From Corallococcus coralloides DSM 2259 (GTDB lineage Bacteria > Myxococcota > Myxococcia > Myxococcales > Myxococcaceae): a stretch of DNA of 64,000 nucleotides. The notes below the pieces were generated by a model, which was not told where the DNA came from, did no database searches, and worked only from the letters and a program-made list of their open reading frames with translations. Position 1 is the first letter of the stretch, and each line of letters begins with the position of its first letter. The position numbers and the translations under genes are program-made. Shown piece by piece: positions 34,994-43,487 of this stretch. The stretch covers positions 3,224,001 through 3,288,000 of the forward strand of contig NC_017030.1 of assembly GCF_000255295.1 (NCBI RefSeq). The letters run 5' to 3'.

Positions 34994-35944
34994 TCACCCG
35001 TCCAGGTCGTTGAGCGCGTCAGGCGGCAGCGGCGAGGCGCCCGTCACCGTGCCGTCCATGTCCAGGGGCAGCGTGGACGGATCGACCTCTGGCGGAGGGC
35101 TGTTCTCGAAGGGCGCGGCGAGCACGGGGCGAGCGCCACCCGCACCGGGAGGCGGACGCAGCACGGGCCCAGGAGGAGGCAGCCCCGAGTGCCGCCGCGC
35201 GGCCTCCATCAGGGCGTTGTGGTGGCGGTACCGCGCCTCCACGAGCTTGTGGATGAGCAGCGGCCCGCCGGGCACGCGGCGCGCGGTGAGGGCCTGGGTG
35301 GCCTTGCGCACCGGGTAGCGCACGCGGCGGATCTGCACGCGCCAGCCCTTGGGGGTGAAGGTGAAGACGCCGTAGGCGGGGCGCAGGTCGCCATCGCGCG
35401 GAATGCCGGCGCTGGCCACGTCCGCGATGAGCATCCGGCCCACGCGCCGGCGGTAGGGGAAGTGCAGGTGCCCGAAGGCGCACGCGGCCGCGTCCAGGTG
35501 CGTGAAGAAGCGGCGCACCGCGTGGTCGTCCAGCGTGGGGTCCAGCGACTCCTCCAGGTTGCGGGGATTCGCGTGGCAGATGAACAGGTCCTGTCCCTTG
35601 CGCGGCGTGTAGCGCAGGGAGAAGGGCATCTGCCCCAGCTGATGGAGCAGCGCGTCGCCCAGCTGGTCGCGCGTCCAGCGCAAGAGCTCCGTCTTCCAGT
35701 GGTCGCGCTCGCGGTACGCACCGCCCAGGTAGTTGCCGGCGAGGTACGCGTCCGTGTTGCCCATGATGAGGGCGTGGCACTTGCTGAAGAGCAGCTCCAC
35801 CGTCTCGCGCGGATGCGCGCCGCGCAGGGCCAGGTCTCCGGCCGCGACGATGTAATCCGGCGCCACCGATTTGGTGATGTCGTCCAGCACGGCCTCGCAG
35901 GCCGGAAGGTTCCCGTGAATGTCCGCGAGGATGGCGACCCGCAT
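34994..35944 (-). CDS. YfcE/MJ0936-type metallophosphoesterase
   Basis: 316 aa. N-terminal calcineurin-like domain with ILADIHGN (residue 4), AAGDLALRG (about 36), MGNTDAYL (about 62), ICHANPR (about 120) and FGHLHFPY (about 158), a complete metal site. After residue 230 a Pro/Gly-rich tail of about 80 residues follows, unusual for the family. ATG at 35944 fits the family start; CTAGGAT lies 10 nt before it, suggesting a nearly leaderless message. The substrate is unknown. Its start is only 13 bases from the phoR stop. Confidence 0.87.
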   Translation of the reverse strand: MRVAILADIHGNLPACEAVLDDITKSVAPDYIVAAGDLALRGAHPRETVELLFSKCHALIMGNTDAYLAGNYLGGAYRERDHWKTELLRWTRDQLGDALLHQLGQMPFSLRYTPRKGQDLFICHANPRNLEESLDPTLDDHAVRRFFTHLDAAACAFGHLHFPYRRRVGRMLIADVASAGIPRDGDLRPAYGVFTFTPKGWRVQIRRVRYPVRKATQALTARRVPGGPLLIHKLVEARYRHHNALMEAARRHSGLPPPGPVLRPPPGAGGARPVLAAPFENSPPPEVDPSTLPLDMDGTVTGASPLPPDALNDLDG

Positions 35945-35957
35945 GGCCGCCCCCATC

Positions 35958-37319
35958 CTAGCCCGTCGCCGCCGTCGGGCCAGCCGCCGCGGGTAGAAAA
36001 ATGACGAAGGTACTGCCCACGTTCGGCTGGCTCTCCACCTTCACCTCGCCGTCCATCGCGCCCATCAGGTGCTTCACGATGGAAAGGCCCAGTCCCGTCC
36101 CCCCCATGTCCCGGCTGCGGCCCTTGTCCACCCGGTAGAATCGCTCGAAAATCCGGGAAAGATGCTTGGGCTCGATTCCCACGCCTGTGTCGCGCACGCG
36201 CACGACACACCGGCCGCCCTCGTACGCTCCGTCCACATCCACCCGGCCGCCCGCGGACGTGTACTTCACCGCGTTGTCGAGCAGGTTGAGGAGCACCTGC
36301 TCGATGGCCCGCCCATCCCCCATGGCCACCAGCTCCGGAGGCACGTGCAACCCGATTTGCTGGTTCTTGCCCTCGGCCTTGGGGCGCACGCCTTCCGCGG
36401 CGCGGGAGACGGCCAGGGCCAGGGGGACCTCCGTGCGCTGGAAGGTCATCTCGCGCGCCTCCAGGCGGGAGAGCTCCAGCAGGTCCTCCACCAGCTCGGA
36501 GAGGCGCTCGGACTGACGGTGGATGATCTCCACCATCTTCGGCGCCACCTGGGTGTCCTGGAGCGCGCCGCCCTGGAGCGTCTCCGCGTAGCCTCGGATG
36601 GCGGTGATGGGCGTGCGCAGCTCGTGGGAGACGTTGGCCACGAAGTCCTTGCGCACCTTCTCCAGCCGGCGCAGTTCCGTGACGTCGTGGAAGACGGCGG
36701 CGCTGCCGGGCAAATCCCGCCCCACGGGCGTCACGCGCACGGCCAGGGTGCGGGAGTACAGCCCCTCGAGCGTCAGCTCCAGCCGCGTGGAGGCGCCTTC
36801 ATGACAGGCGCGGGCCACCGCGTCGTTGAGGGCCTCGTTGCGGATGAGCGCGAGCGGCCGCTGGCCCACGATGGCGCCGTTGGGGGGCCGGAGCATCTCC
36901 GCGAGCGCGTCGTTGTGACGCACCACGGTGCCCTCCGCGTCCGTTACCCAGAGCCCCTCCGCCATGCCGTCCAGCACGGCGGTGAGGATGCGCGCTTCCT
37001 GATTGAGCGCGGCGGCGCGCATGGACAGCTTGTCGTCCAGCGTGTCGATGGCGTCTTCCAGCTGCGCCAGGTCATCCGTGCGCTCCAGGCCCGCGGGCGG
37101 TGCCACGTCCATGCCCTCGGCCAGCGACTGCGTCTTCTGGGTCAGCGCGCGAAGCTGCCGCTCCATGGCCACGCGGCTGGTGCCCAGGGCCAGCGCGGAG
37201 CCCGCCAGCGTGACGAGCCCCGCGGCGAGCGCGCCCGCCGGGTGCCCGAAGAGCACGAGCAGCGTCGAGACCAGCAGGGGAGGAACGAGCAGGGCCAGGA
37301 GCGTGAAGCGCAGGGGCAT
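35958..37319 (-). CDS. phoR: Phosphate-regulon-type sensor histidine kinase PhoR
   Basis: 453 aa. Two N-terminal hydrophobic segments (about 4-24 and 30-48) without a large periplasmic domain, as in PhoR. A HAMP-like stretch follows, then a PAS domain at about 110-215 (DGMAEGLWVTDAEG). The HisKA region has His232 in SHELRTPITAIRGY, and the HATPase domain shows NLLDNAVKYT (N box), VRDTGVGIEPKHL (G1), IFERFYRVD (F) and GGTGLGLSIVKHL (G2). It starts 7 nt after the phoB stop. It should phosphorylate the adjacent regulator at low phosphate and be restrained by PstSCAB-PhoU; the family role is known, the link here is inferred. Confidence 0.92.
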   Translation of the reverse strand: MPLRFTLLALLVPPLLVSTLLVLFGHPAGALAAGLVTLAGSALALGTSRVAMERQLRALTQKTQSLAEGMDVAPPAGLERTDDLAQLEDAIDTLDDKLSMRAAALNQEARILTAVLDGMAEGLWVTDAEGTVVRHNDALAEMLRPPNGAIVGQRPLALIRNEALNDAVARACHEGASTRLELTLEGLYSRTLAVRVTPVGRDLPGSAAVFHDVTELRRLEKVRKDFVANVSHELRTPITAIRGYAETLQGGALQDTQVAPKMVEIIHRQSERLSELVEDLLELSRLEAREMTFQRTEVPLALAVSRAAEGVRPKAEGKNQQIGLHVPPELVAMGDGRAIEQVLLNLLDNAVKYTSAGGRVDVDGAYEGGRCVVRVRDTGVGIEPKHLSRIFERFYRVDKGRSRDMGGTGLGLSIVKHLMGAMDGEVKVESQPNVGSTFVIFLPAAAGPTAATG

Positions 37320-37326
37320 GGCGGCC

Positions 37327-38007
37327 TCACGGAGGGCTGAGCTTGTAGCCCACGCCGCGCACGGTCTCGATGATGTCGCCCGCGGGGCCCAGCTTCTCGC
37401 GCAGGCGCTTGATGTGCGTGTCCACGGTGCGCGTGTGGATCTCGGCCTGGATCCCCCAGACGTCGGACAGGAGCACCTCGCGCGTCTGCACGCGGTCGCT
37501 GCGCTCCAGGAGCGTGCGCAGCAGGCGGAACTCCAGCGCGGTGAGGATGATCTCCTCGCCCTTCACCCGCACCTGGTGGCGCGACGTGTCCAGGCTGATG
37601 TCGCCCGCGGCCAGCACCGCGGCGGGGCCTTCCTCCGCGTCCGCGCGGCGCAGCACGGCCTTCACGCGCAGGAGCAGCTCGCGCACGGAGAAGGGCTTCA
37701 CCACGTAGTCGTCCGCGCCCAATTCCAGGCCCTGGATGCGGTCGGCCTCCTGGCCCTTGGCGCTGACGATGACGACCGCGGCCTTCTTCAGCTCCGCGTC
37801 GCTCTTGAGCATGCGCAGGACTTCACCGCCCGCCACGTCCGGCAGCATCAGGTCCAGCAGCACCAGGTCCGGAGGATGGGCCCGCGCCCGGGCGAGGCCC
37901 CCCGCGCCGGAGTTCGCCGTGTCCGTTTCGAAGCCCGCCGCGCGGAGGTTGTAGTCGACGAGTCCGGCCAGGTCCTGCTCGTCCTCGATGATGAGGATGC
38001 GCGCCAT
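37327..38007 (-). CDS. phoB: PhoB-type response regulator paired with PhoR
   Basis: 226 aa. Receiver domain with IIEDEQD, Asp52 in LLDLMLPDVAG, the VSAKGQE switch and the conserved Lys in VVKPFSVREL; winged-helix output domain with LTALEFRLLRTLL, TREVLLSDVWG, RTVDTHIKRLREKLG and VRGVGYKL. It is close in sequence to the regulator at 27563-28252, so the two arose by duplication or share a recent ancestor. ATG at 38007 has GGGAG about 8 nt upstream. A perfect 10-bp direct repeat with 11-bp period, of Pho-box form, lies 67-87 nt upstream and suggests autoregulation. Confidence 0.92.
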   Translation of the reverse strand: MARILIIEDEQDLAGLVDYNLRAAGFETDTANSGAGGLARARAHPPDLVLLDLMLPDVAGGEVLRMLKSDAELKKAAVVIVSAKGQEADRIQGLELGADDYVVKPFSVRELLLRVKAVLRRADAEEGPAAVLAAGDISLDTSRHQVRVKGEEIILTALEFRLLRTLLERSDRVQTREVLLSDVWGIQAEIHTRTVDTHIKRLREKLGPAGDIIETVRGVGYKLSPP

Positions 38008-38073
38008 GAAGGTGCTCCCGCGAAGGGATGGAATGCGTGGCGTCCCGTAACAGATTCGTTCCGGCACGCTCGG

Positions 38074-38094
38074 GACATCCATGTGACATCCATG
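38074..38094 (-). promoter_or_regulatory. Pho-box-like direct repeat upstream of phoB
   Basis: GACATCCATG is repeated perfectly with one base between copies (period 11). Read toward phoB it gives TGTCAC and TGTCCC at 11-bp spacing, the geometry of a PhoB binding site, 67-87 nt before the start codon. Confidence 0.55.
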
Positions 38095-38301
38095 CCCCAT
38101 GCCCGCCCGCCTCCCCACCCGTGCGGCCGGGGAGGGGGAGGGGGCGTACGGGCCCATGCCGGCAGGGCGGCCATCCGCCCGGGCCCCCCAGACCCGGAGT
38201 GTGCCCGCGAACGTCGGGCGGGGGAGCGCATCAGATGGAAAGCGAGCCGTGCGGTGTTGAGTGGATCCACGCGGCACGGCTCGCGAGTCCAACCCGGCGT
38301 G

Positions 38302-38330
38302 TTGACTGAAGGGGGGAGTCCCTCTATGTT
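38302..38330 (+). promoter_or_regulatory. Promoter of the yceD-rpmF-plsX-fab operon
   Basis: TTGACT (38302-38307), 17 nt, TATGTT (38325-38330). This is the best sigma-70-type promoter in the window and ends 29 nt before the yceD ATG. Confidence 0.7.
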
Positions 38331-38359
38331 GCGCGCCCTTTTGCCGGGAAGCCTTGTAG

Positions 38360-38959
38360 ATGGTCGTAAAGATTGAACAAATCAAAGAAGCGGGGCTGAC
38401 GCTCGACGAGCCCATCGCTCCTGGCCTCCTCAAGGAGGCCCTGGAAGGCCAGGGGTCCGCCGAGGGCACCGGCTTTCAGGCGACCGCTCCGTCCGCGCTC
38501 CACGCCACCCTGCGCAGGGTCAGCGGGGGCGTGCTGCTGAAGGGCAACTTCACCGTCCACGTGGGCGCGCCCTGCAAGCGCTGCCTCACGGACGTGAAGC
38601 TGGACCTGCCCGTGTCCTTCACCATCAACCTGGTGCCGGAGTCCCTGGCCCGGGGCGACGACTTCAAGGACGACGACGAAAAGTCCATGGAGAAGAAGGA
38701 ACGCACCCAGGGTGAATCCGCGGGCACCTTCGAACTGGACGACACGGACGAGCAGGTTTTCGATGGCAAGACGATCGATCTGGATCCGATCGTCCGGGAA
38801 CAGGTATTGCTCGCGCTCCCGATGAGCGCGGTCTGTCGGGAAGACTGCCAGGGGCTCTGCTCGCAGTGCGGCCAGAACCTCAATGAGAAGAAGTGCGGCT
38901 GCGAGCCGAAGGTCGTGGACCCTCGACTGTCGCCGCTGAAGAACATCAAGCTGAACTGA
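38360..38959 (+). CDS. yceD: YceD/DUF177 family protein (23S rRNA accumulation)
   Basis: 199 aa. The central DUF177 signature appears as CKRCLTDVKLDLPVSF (about residue 72) and the C-terminal cysteine set as CREDCQGLCSQCGQNLNEKKCGC (about 158-180), which looks zinc-binding. An acidic/lysine-rich insert at about 100-130 lies between. The family is needed for 23S rRNA accumulation in E. coli and plants. It is first in the operon, directly before the L32 gene, its usual neighbour. The start fits a promoter 29 nt upstream. Confidence 0.93.
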   Translation: MVVKIEQIKEAGLTLDEPIAPGLLKEALEGQGSAEGTGFQATAPSALHATLRRVSGGVLLKGNFTVHVGAPCKRCLTDVKLDLPVSFTINLVPESLARGDDFKDDDEKSMEKKERTQGESAGTFELDDTDEQVFDGKTIDLDPIVREQVLLALPMSAVCREDCQGLCSQCGQNLNEKKCGCEPKVVDPRLSPLKNIKLN

Positions 38960-39017
38960 CGGTCCCTATGCCCCTCGCAAGTCGCGAGGGGGGACGGGTC
39001 CGATGCCGAGGTGAGCC

Positions 39018-39206
39018 GTGGGAGTTCCCAAGAAGCGGACGTCGAAGATGCGCCGGGACCGTCGTCGGGCCGGCAACAACAACCTGCGGACCCCCGTGCA
39101 GGTCATCAAGTGCTCCAAGTGCAAGGAGCCCGTGATGCCGCACCGCGCCTGCGCGGCCTGTGGCAACTACGGTGGCCGTGAGGTCATCGCGACCGCCGCG
39201 GAGTAG
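39018..39206 (+). CDS. rpmF: 50S ribosomal protein L32
   Basis: 62 aa from GTG at 39018 with GAGG about 6 nt upstream. The N-terminal MGVPKKRTSKMRRDRRR motif is diagnostic. A zinc ribbon is formed by CSKCKEPV and CAACG, so this is the cysteine-containing (zinc-bound) L32 form. It lies between yceD and plsX as in many bacteria. Confidence 0.97.
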   Translation: MGVPKKRTSKMRRDRRRAGNNNLRTPVQVIKCSKCKEPVMPHRACAACGNYGGREVIATAAE

Positions 39207-39226
39207 TTGAAAGCGGAAGGCTGCCG

Positions 39227-40288
39227 GTGCGGCTCGTCCTCGACGCGATGGGTGGCGACCACGCCCCCGACGCCGTCGTGGACGGGGGCGTGCTGTTCGC
39301 GCGAGCGTATCCCGGGCACGAACTCGTGCTGGTCGGGGACGCCACGCGTGTACGCCCTGTCCTGGAACGCGCCGGCGCGCCTCCCAACATCCACCTCCAC
39401 CACGCATCCGAAGTGGTGGAGATGGACGACCCCGCGACCGCCGCGTTCCGGCGCAAGCGGGACTCCTCGCTCCGGGTGGGCTTCGAGCTCGTCCGGCAAG
39501 GGGAGGCGTCCGCCCTCGTGTCGGCGGGCAACTCCGGCGCGGTGATGGCGGGTGGCATGTTGACGCTCGGCCGGATCCCCGGCGTGGAGCGTCCGGCCAT
39601 CGCGGCCCTGTTCCCGGCCCTCAAGGGCGAAGGACGCTGCCTGCTCCTGGACGCGGGCGCCAACGTGGACTGCCGCCCCTCGCACCTGGCCCAGTTCGCC
39701 GTGCTCGGCGAGGCGTACTCGCGCACTCGCCTGGGCGTGAAGCGCCCCCGGGTGGCGGTGCTCTCCAACGGCGAAGAGGAGTCCAAGGGCACGCAGCTCA
39801 CGCGGGACGCATGCGCGCTCCTGCGCCGCTCGGACCTGGAGTTCGTGGGCTACGTGGAGGGCAAGGACCTGTTCTCCGGCGACGTGGAGGTCGTCGTGAC
39901 GGACGGCTTCACCGGCAACATCGTCCTCAAGACCTCCGAGGGCGTGGGCATGGGCATCACCGGCCTCCTGCGCTCCGCCATCGAGAAGCGCGGCGGGCTG
40001 CCGGAGAAGCTGGGCGCGCTCCTGCTCAAGCCCACCCTGCTGGGGCTGCGCCGCGTCATGGACTACGCCGAATACGGCGGCGCGCCGCTCCTGGGCCTCC
40101 AGGGGGTGGGCATCGTCGCGCACGGCCGCTCCTCTCCCCGCGCCATCCACAACGCGCTCGTCACCACGCTGCAGCATGTGCGCGCGGGCGTGCAGGAAGA
40201 GCTGACGCGCTGCATTGCCAACGCCGCCGCCTGGCTTCCTCCCCACCAGCGGGGAAGGAAGGCGGACGGGGACGAAGGGGCCGATTAG
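39227..40288 (+). CDS. plsX: Phosphate acyltransferase PlsX
   Basis: 353 aa. Converts acyl-ACP to acyl-phosphate, the donor for the first acylation of glycerol-3-phosphate. Family motifs: LDAMGGDHAP (residue 5), VSAGNSGAVMAGG (about 98), LLDAGANVDCRP (about 138), VTDGFTGNIVLKTSEG (about 223) and YGGAPLLGLQGVGIVAHGRS (about 284). GTG start at 39227, preceded by GGAAGG. It is 20 nt after rpmF. The enzyme is peripheral on the inner face of the membrane. Confidence 0.97.
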   Translation: MRLVLDAMGGDHAPDAVVDGGVLFARAYPGHELVLVGDATRVRPVLERAGAPPNIHLHHASEVVEMDDPATAAFRRKRDSSLRVGFELVRQGEASALVSAGNSGAVMAGGMLTLGRIPGVERPAIAALFPALKGEGRCLLLDAGANVDCRPSHLAQFAVLGEAYSRTRLGVKRPRVAVLSNGEEESKGTQLTRDACALLRRSDLEFVGYVEGKDLFSGDVEVVVTDGFTGNIVLKTSEGVGMGITGLLRSAIEKRGGLPEKLGALLLKPTLLGLRRVMDYAEYGGAPLLGLQGVGIVAHGRSSPRAIHNALVTTLQHVRAGVQEELTRCIANAAAWLPPHQRGRKADGDEGAD

Positions 40289-40332
40289 AGCGCGCCGGCC
40301 ATGCGTTGGACTCCGACGACTCCGGAGGCCTC

Positions 40333-41334
40333 GTGGCACGCACGCACATCATCGGAACCGGTTCCTATGCTCCCACGCAGGTCCTGACCAACCAGGACCT
40401 GGAGCGCCTGGTGGAGACGAGCGACGCGTGGATCCGCGAGCGCACCGGCATCCAGGAGCGCAGGCAGGCCGCCCCCGACGAGGCGACGAGCGACCTGGCG
40501 GTGAACGCCGCCCGCAACGCGCTGGAGATGGCGGGCGTGGCGCCCGGCGACCTGGACCTCATCGTCGTGGGCACCGTCACCGCGGACATGCCCATGCCGT
40601 CCTGCGCCGCGCTGGTGCAGTCGAAGCTGGGGGCGAAGCGCGCCTTCGCCTTCGACGTGTCCGCCGCGTGCGCCGGGGGGCTGTACGCGCTGAGCGTGGC
40701 GGACCAGTTCGTGCGCTCGGGGCAGGTGAAGCGCGCGCTCGTCGTGGGCGCGGACCTGCTCACCCGCGCGGTGGACTGGACGGACCGCAACACCTGCGTC
40801 CTCTTCGGAGACGGCGCGGGCGCCCTGGTGCTGGGGGCGGAGCAGGACGCGGACGAAGACGCCATGGCGCCGCGCGGCATCCTCTCCACCCACCTGCGCA
40901 CCGACGGCGACCTCGCGAACCTGCTCTGCATCCCCGCCGGTGGCTCGCGGACCCCCGTCACCGCGGACAACGTGGATGCAAATCTTCACAAGCTCAAGAT
41001 GAACGGGAAGGAAGTGTTCCGCTTCGCGGTGCGCGCGCTGGTGGAATCCACCCAGGCATCCTTGGGGGCCCACGGAATGGATACGACGCAGGTGGACCAT
41101 GTCATCGCCCATCAGGCGAACCTGCGAATCCTGGAAGCCGTGATGGAGCGGCTGGAGATTCCCAAGGAAAAATGCTGGCTCAACCTGCACAAGTACGGCA
41201 ACACGTCGTCCGCCTCGCTGCCCATGTCGCTGGACGAGGCGCAGCGCGCCGGCCGCCTCAAGCGCGGCGACGTCATCGCGATGATGGCCATTGGCGCGGG
41301 GATGGCGTGGGGCAGCGCGGTGGTGCGCTGGTAG
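40333..41334 (+). CDS. fabH: Beta-ketoacyl-ACP synthase III (FabH)
   Basis: 333 aa. Starts fatty-acid synthesis by condensing an acyl-CoA primer with malonyl-ACP. Catalytic Cys113 in DVSAACAGGLYAL, His in VIAHQANLRI (about 257) and Asn in LHKYGNTSSAS (about 288). The start is GTG at 40333 with GGAGG 3 nt upstream; the longer open frame reaches back into plsX and is not real. Primer choice (acetyl or branched, the latter giving the iso-fatty acids common in myxobacteria) cannot be read from the sequence alone. Confidence 0.97.
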   Translation: MARTHIIGTGSYAPTQVLTNQDLERLVETSDAWIRERTGIQERRQAAPDEATSDLAVNAARNALEMAGVAPGDLDLIVVGTVTADMPMPSCAALVQSKLGAKRAFAFDVSAACAGGLYALSVADQFVRSGQVKRALVVGADLLTRAVDWTDRNTCVLFGDGAGALVLGAEQDADEDAMAPRGILSTHLRTDGDLANLLCIPAGGSRTPVTADNVDANLHKLKMNGKEVFRFAVRALVESTQASLGAHGMDTTQVDHVIAHQANLRILEAVMERLEIPKEKCWLNLHKYGNTSSASLPMSLDEAQRAGRLKRGDVIAMMAIGAGMAWGSAVVRW

Positions 41335-41362
41335 GCAGGACGACACAAGGAAGGACCGCAAC

Positions 41363-42301
41363 ATGGCGAAGGTCGCGTTCGTGTTTCCCGGGCAGGGCAG
41401 TCAGGCCGTGGGGATGGGCAAGGACCTCTACGAGCAGTTCCCTGAAGCGCGGGCCGTCTTCGACGCCGTGGACGACGCGCTGCACGAGAAGCTCTCCACC
41501 TCCTGCTTCGAGGGCCCGGAAGAGGCGCTGAAGCTCACCGCCAACACCCAGCCGGCCATCCTCACGGTGTCGGCCGCGGTTCACGCGGTGTTCCAGAAGC
41601 GGGGACCTGCCCCCGCGTTCGTCGCGGGCCACTCGCTGGGCGAGTACTCCGCGCTGGTGGCCGCGGGTGCGATGGACCTCCAGGACGCGGCGCGGGCGGT
41701 GCGCGCGCGCGGCACCTTCATGCAGGAGGCGGTGCCCGTGGGCACGGGCGGCATGGCCGTCATCCTGGGCCTCACCCCGGACGCGGTGAAGGCCGCCTGC
41801 GACGCCGCGGCGGAAGGGCAGGTCGTCTCCCCGGCCAACTACAACTCGCCCGAGCAGACGGTCATCGCGGGCCACGCGGCCGCGGTGGAGCGCGCGGGCG
41901 CGAGGTGCAAGGAGGCCGGGGCCAAGCGCGTCATGCCGCTGCCCGTCTCCGCGCCCTTCCACTGCGCGCTGATGGACCCCGTGAAGCCGCGCCTGGCGGA
42001 GGTGCTGGCGGGCGTGCGCATCAATGCGCCGTCCGTGCCGGTGGTGAGCAACGTGGAGGCCAGGCCCAACGCGGACGCCTCCCGCATCGTGCCGCTGCTC
42101 CTGGATCAGGTGAGCGCGCCCGTGCGTTGGATTGAATGCGTGGAGTCGCTGAAGGCGAACGGCGTCACGCACGTGGTGGAGCTGGGGCCGGGCAAGGTGC
42201 TGGGCGGACTCATCAAGCGCATCACCAAGGACATCGAATCGTTCAACGTCGAGAATGCCGCGACCCTGGAGAAGGTGCTCGCCGCGTTGGGGGCAGCATG
42301 A
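41363..42301 (+). CDS. fabD: Malonyl-CoA:ACP transacylase FabD
   Basis: 312 aa. Moves malonyl from CoA to the acyl carrier protein. FVFPGQGSQ at the N-terminus, nucleophile Ser91 in AGHSLGEYSAL, the arginine in RARGTFMQ, and the catalytic histidine in VSAPFHCALM (about residue 195). ATG at 41363; AAGGAAGGACC lies just upstream. The stop overlaps the fabG start by 4 nt (ATGA). Confidence 0.97.
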   Translation: MAKVAFVFPGQGSQAVGMGKDLYEQFPEARAVFDAVDDALHEKLSTSCFEGPEEALKLTANTQPAILTVSAAVHAVFQKRGPAPAFVAGHSLGEYSALVAAGAMDLQDAARAVRARGTFMQEAVPVGTGGMAVILGLTPDAVKAACDAAAEGQVVSPANYNSPEQTVIAGHAAAVERAGARCKEAGAKRVMPLPVSAPFHCALMDPVKPRLAEVLAGVRINAPSVPVVSNVEARPNADASRIVPLLLDQVSAPVRWIECVESLKANGVTHVVELGPGKVLGGLIKRITKDIESFNVENAATLEKVLAALGAA

Positions 42302-43047
42302 GCGGCTTCAAGGACAAGGTGGTGCTGGTGACGGGCGGCTCGCGCGGCATCGGCCGGGCGTGCGCGCAGGCCTTCGCGAAGGCGGGCGCGTCCACCGTGG
42401 TCATCAGCTACGTGGGCAACGAGGCCGCCGCGCAGGAGACGGTCGGCCTGCTCCAGCAGGCGGGCGCGAAGGCGGAGGCCGTGAAGTTCGACCTGGCGGA
42501 CACCGCCGCGTGCGCGGGCGCCATCGACGGCGTCGTCAAGACGCACGGCCGGCTGGACGTGCTGGTGAACAACGCGGGCATGGCCATTGACGGCCTGGTG
42601 ATGCGCGTCAAGGACGAGGACTGGGACCGGCAGCTGGACACCAACCTCCGGGGCGCCTTCGCGCTCATCCGCGCCGCCAGCCGCCCCATGATGAAGCAGC
42701 GCTCTGGCGCCATCATCAACATCACCTCGGTCGTGGGGGAGATGGGCAACCCGGGGCAGGCGGCCTACTCGGCGGCCAAGGCGGGGCTCATCGGCCTGAC
42801 CAAGTCGGTGGCCAAGGAGCTGGCCACCCGGAGCATCCGCGTCAATGCCGTGTCCCCCGGGTTCATCGGGACGGACATGACGTCGCACCTGGACGACGAG
42901 CTGCGGCAGAAGATGGTGGGCGGAATCGCGCTCGGCCGCCTGGGCAACCCGGAGGAGGTCGCCGGGGCCGTGGTGTTCCTCGCGAGTGATGCGGCGTCCT
43001 ACATCACCGGCGAGGTCCTGAAGGTCAACGGCGGCATGTACATGTAA
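42298..43047 (+). CDS. fabG: 3-oxoacyl-ACP reductase FabG
   Basis: 249 aa short-chain dehydrogenase, NADPH-dependent reduction of 3-oxoacyl-ACP. Cofactor loop VTGGSRGIGRA (residues 11-21), NNAG (about 90), catalytic Ser in NITSVVGEMG and Tyr/Lys in AAYSAAKAG (about 155). The C-terminus SYITGEVLKVNGGMYM is typical of FabG. Overlaps fabD by 4 nt, so translation is coupled. Confidence 0.97.
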   Translation: MSGFKDKVVLVTGGSRGIGRACAQAFAKAGASTVVISYVGNEAAAQETVGLLQQAGAKAEAVKFDLADTAACAGAIDGVVKTHGRLDVLVNNAGMAIDGLVMRVKDEDWDRQLDTNLRGAFALIRAASRPMMKQRSGAIINITSVVGEMGNPGQAAYSAAKAGLIGLTKSVAKELATRSIRVNAVSPGFIGTDMTSHLDDELRQKMVGGIALGRLGNPEEVAGAVVFLASDAASYITGEVLKVNGGMYM

Positions 43048-43054
43048 GCCAAGG

Positions 43055-43083
43055 TTGGATTGCCGCCGGGCGTGGGATATACC
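43055..43083 (+). promoter_or_regulatory. acpP: Internal promoter upstream of acpP
   Basis: TTGGAT (43055-43060), 17 nt, TATACC (43078-43083), about 70 nt before the acpP start. A hairpin (GGCCCGC - 11 nt - GCGGGCC, 43101-43125) sits in the predicted leader. Extra transcription of acpP is usual because the carrier protein is abundant. Confidence 0.6.
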
Positions 43084-43153
43084 GCGCCCGCCTTGAAGAC
43101 GGCCCGCGACTCAAAACGGCGGGCCCCATCTGTAGCTGGAGGGTTCTGCACGT

Positions 43154-43402
43154 ATGTCCACCACCGCAACCGACGTGGAAACCAAGATCAAGTCCATCAT
43201 CGCCGACCAGCTCGGTGTGGGTGAGGATGAGATCAAGCCTGAGTCGTCCTTCATCGAAGACCTGGGCGCGGACAGCCTCGACATCGTCGAGCTGGTCATG
43301 GCGATGGAAGAGGAGTTCGAGGTCGAGATTCCGGATGACGAGGCGGAGAACATCAAGACCGTCGGCGACGCCGTGAACTACGTGAAGACCCACAAGAAGT
43401 AG
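43154..43402 (+). CDS. acpP: Acyl carrier protein
   Basis: 82 aa, very acidic. Phosphopantetheine attachment Ser41 in [13 protein letters not shown]; helix III ends with the usual [18 protein letters not shown]. It carries the growing acyl chain between Fab enzymes. A GGAGG lies about 10 nt upstream. Its own promoter precedes it. A 4-residue N-terminal extension (STTA) distinguishes it slightly from the E. coli protein. Confidence 0.97.
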   Translation: MSTTATDVETKIKSIIADQLGVGEDEIKPESSFIEDLGADSLDIVELVMAMEEEFEVEIPDDEAENIKTVGDAVNYVKTHKK

Positions 43403-43487
43403 GCAGTCGCGACACCCGGAAGTCCGGGGCCTGGGGAGCGTCCTCACCGGCGCTTCCGCGCCCCATCGCGGTCAGCGGAGAAGAACA

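Larger units (their letters stand above)
38008..38359. other. Divergent intergenic region phoB / yceD
   Basis: 352 bases between divergent units. It contains the Pho-box-like repeat at 38074-38094 on the phoB side and the strong promoter at 38302-38330 on the yceD side. The GC-rich middle (about 38100-38290) shows no supported feature. Confidence 0.7.

Noticed and set aside
39811-40332. An in-frame extension of fabH back into plsX
   Set aside because: The real FabH N-terminus (ARTHIIGTGSYAP) starts at GTG 40333 with GGAGG upstream; the extra sequence is the shifted frame of PlsX.
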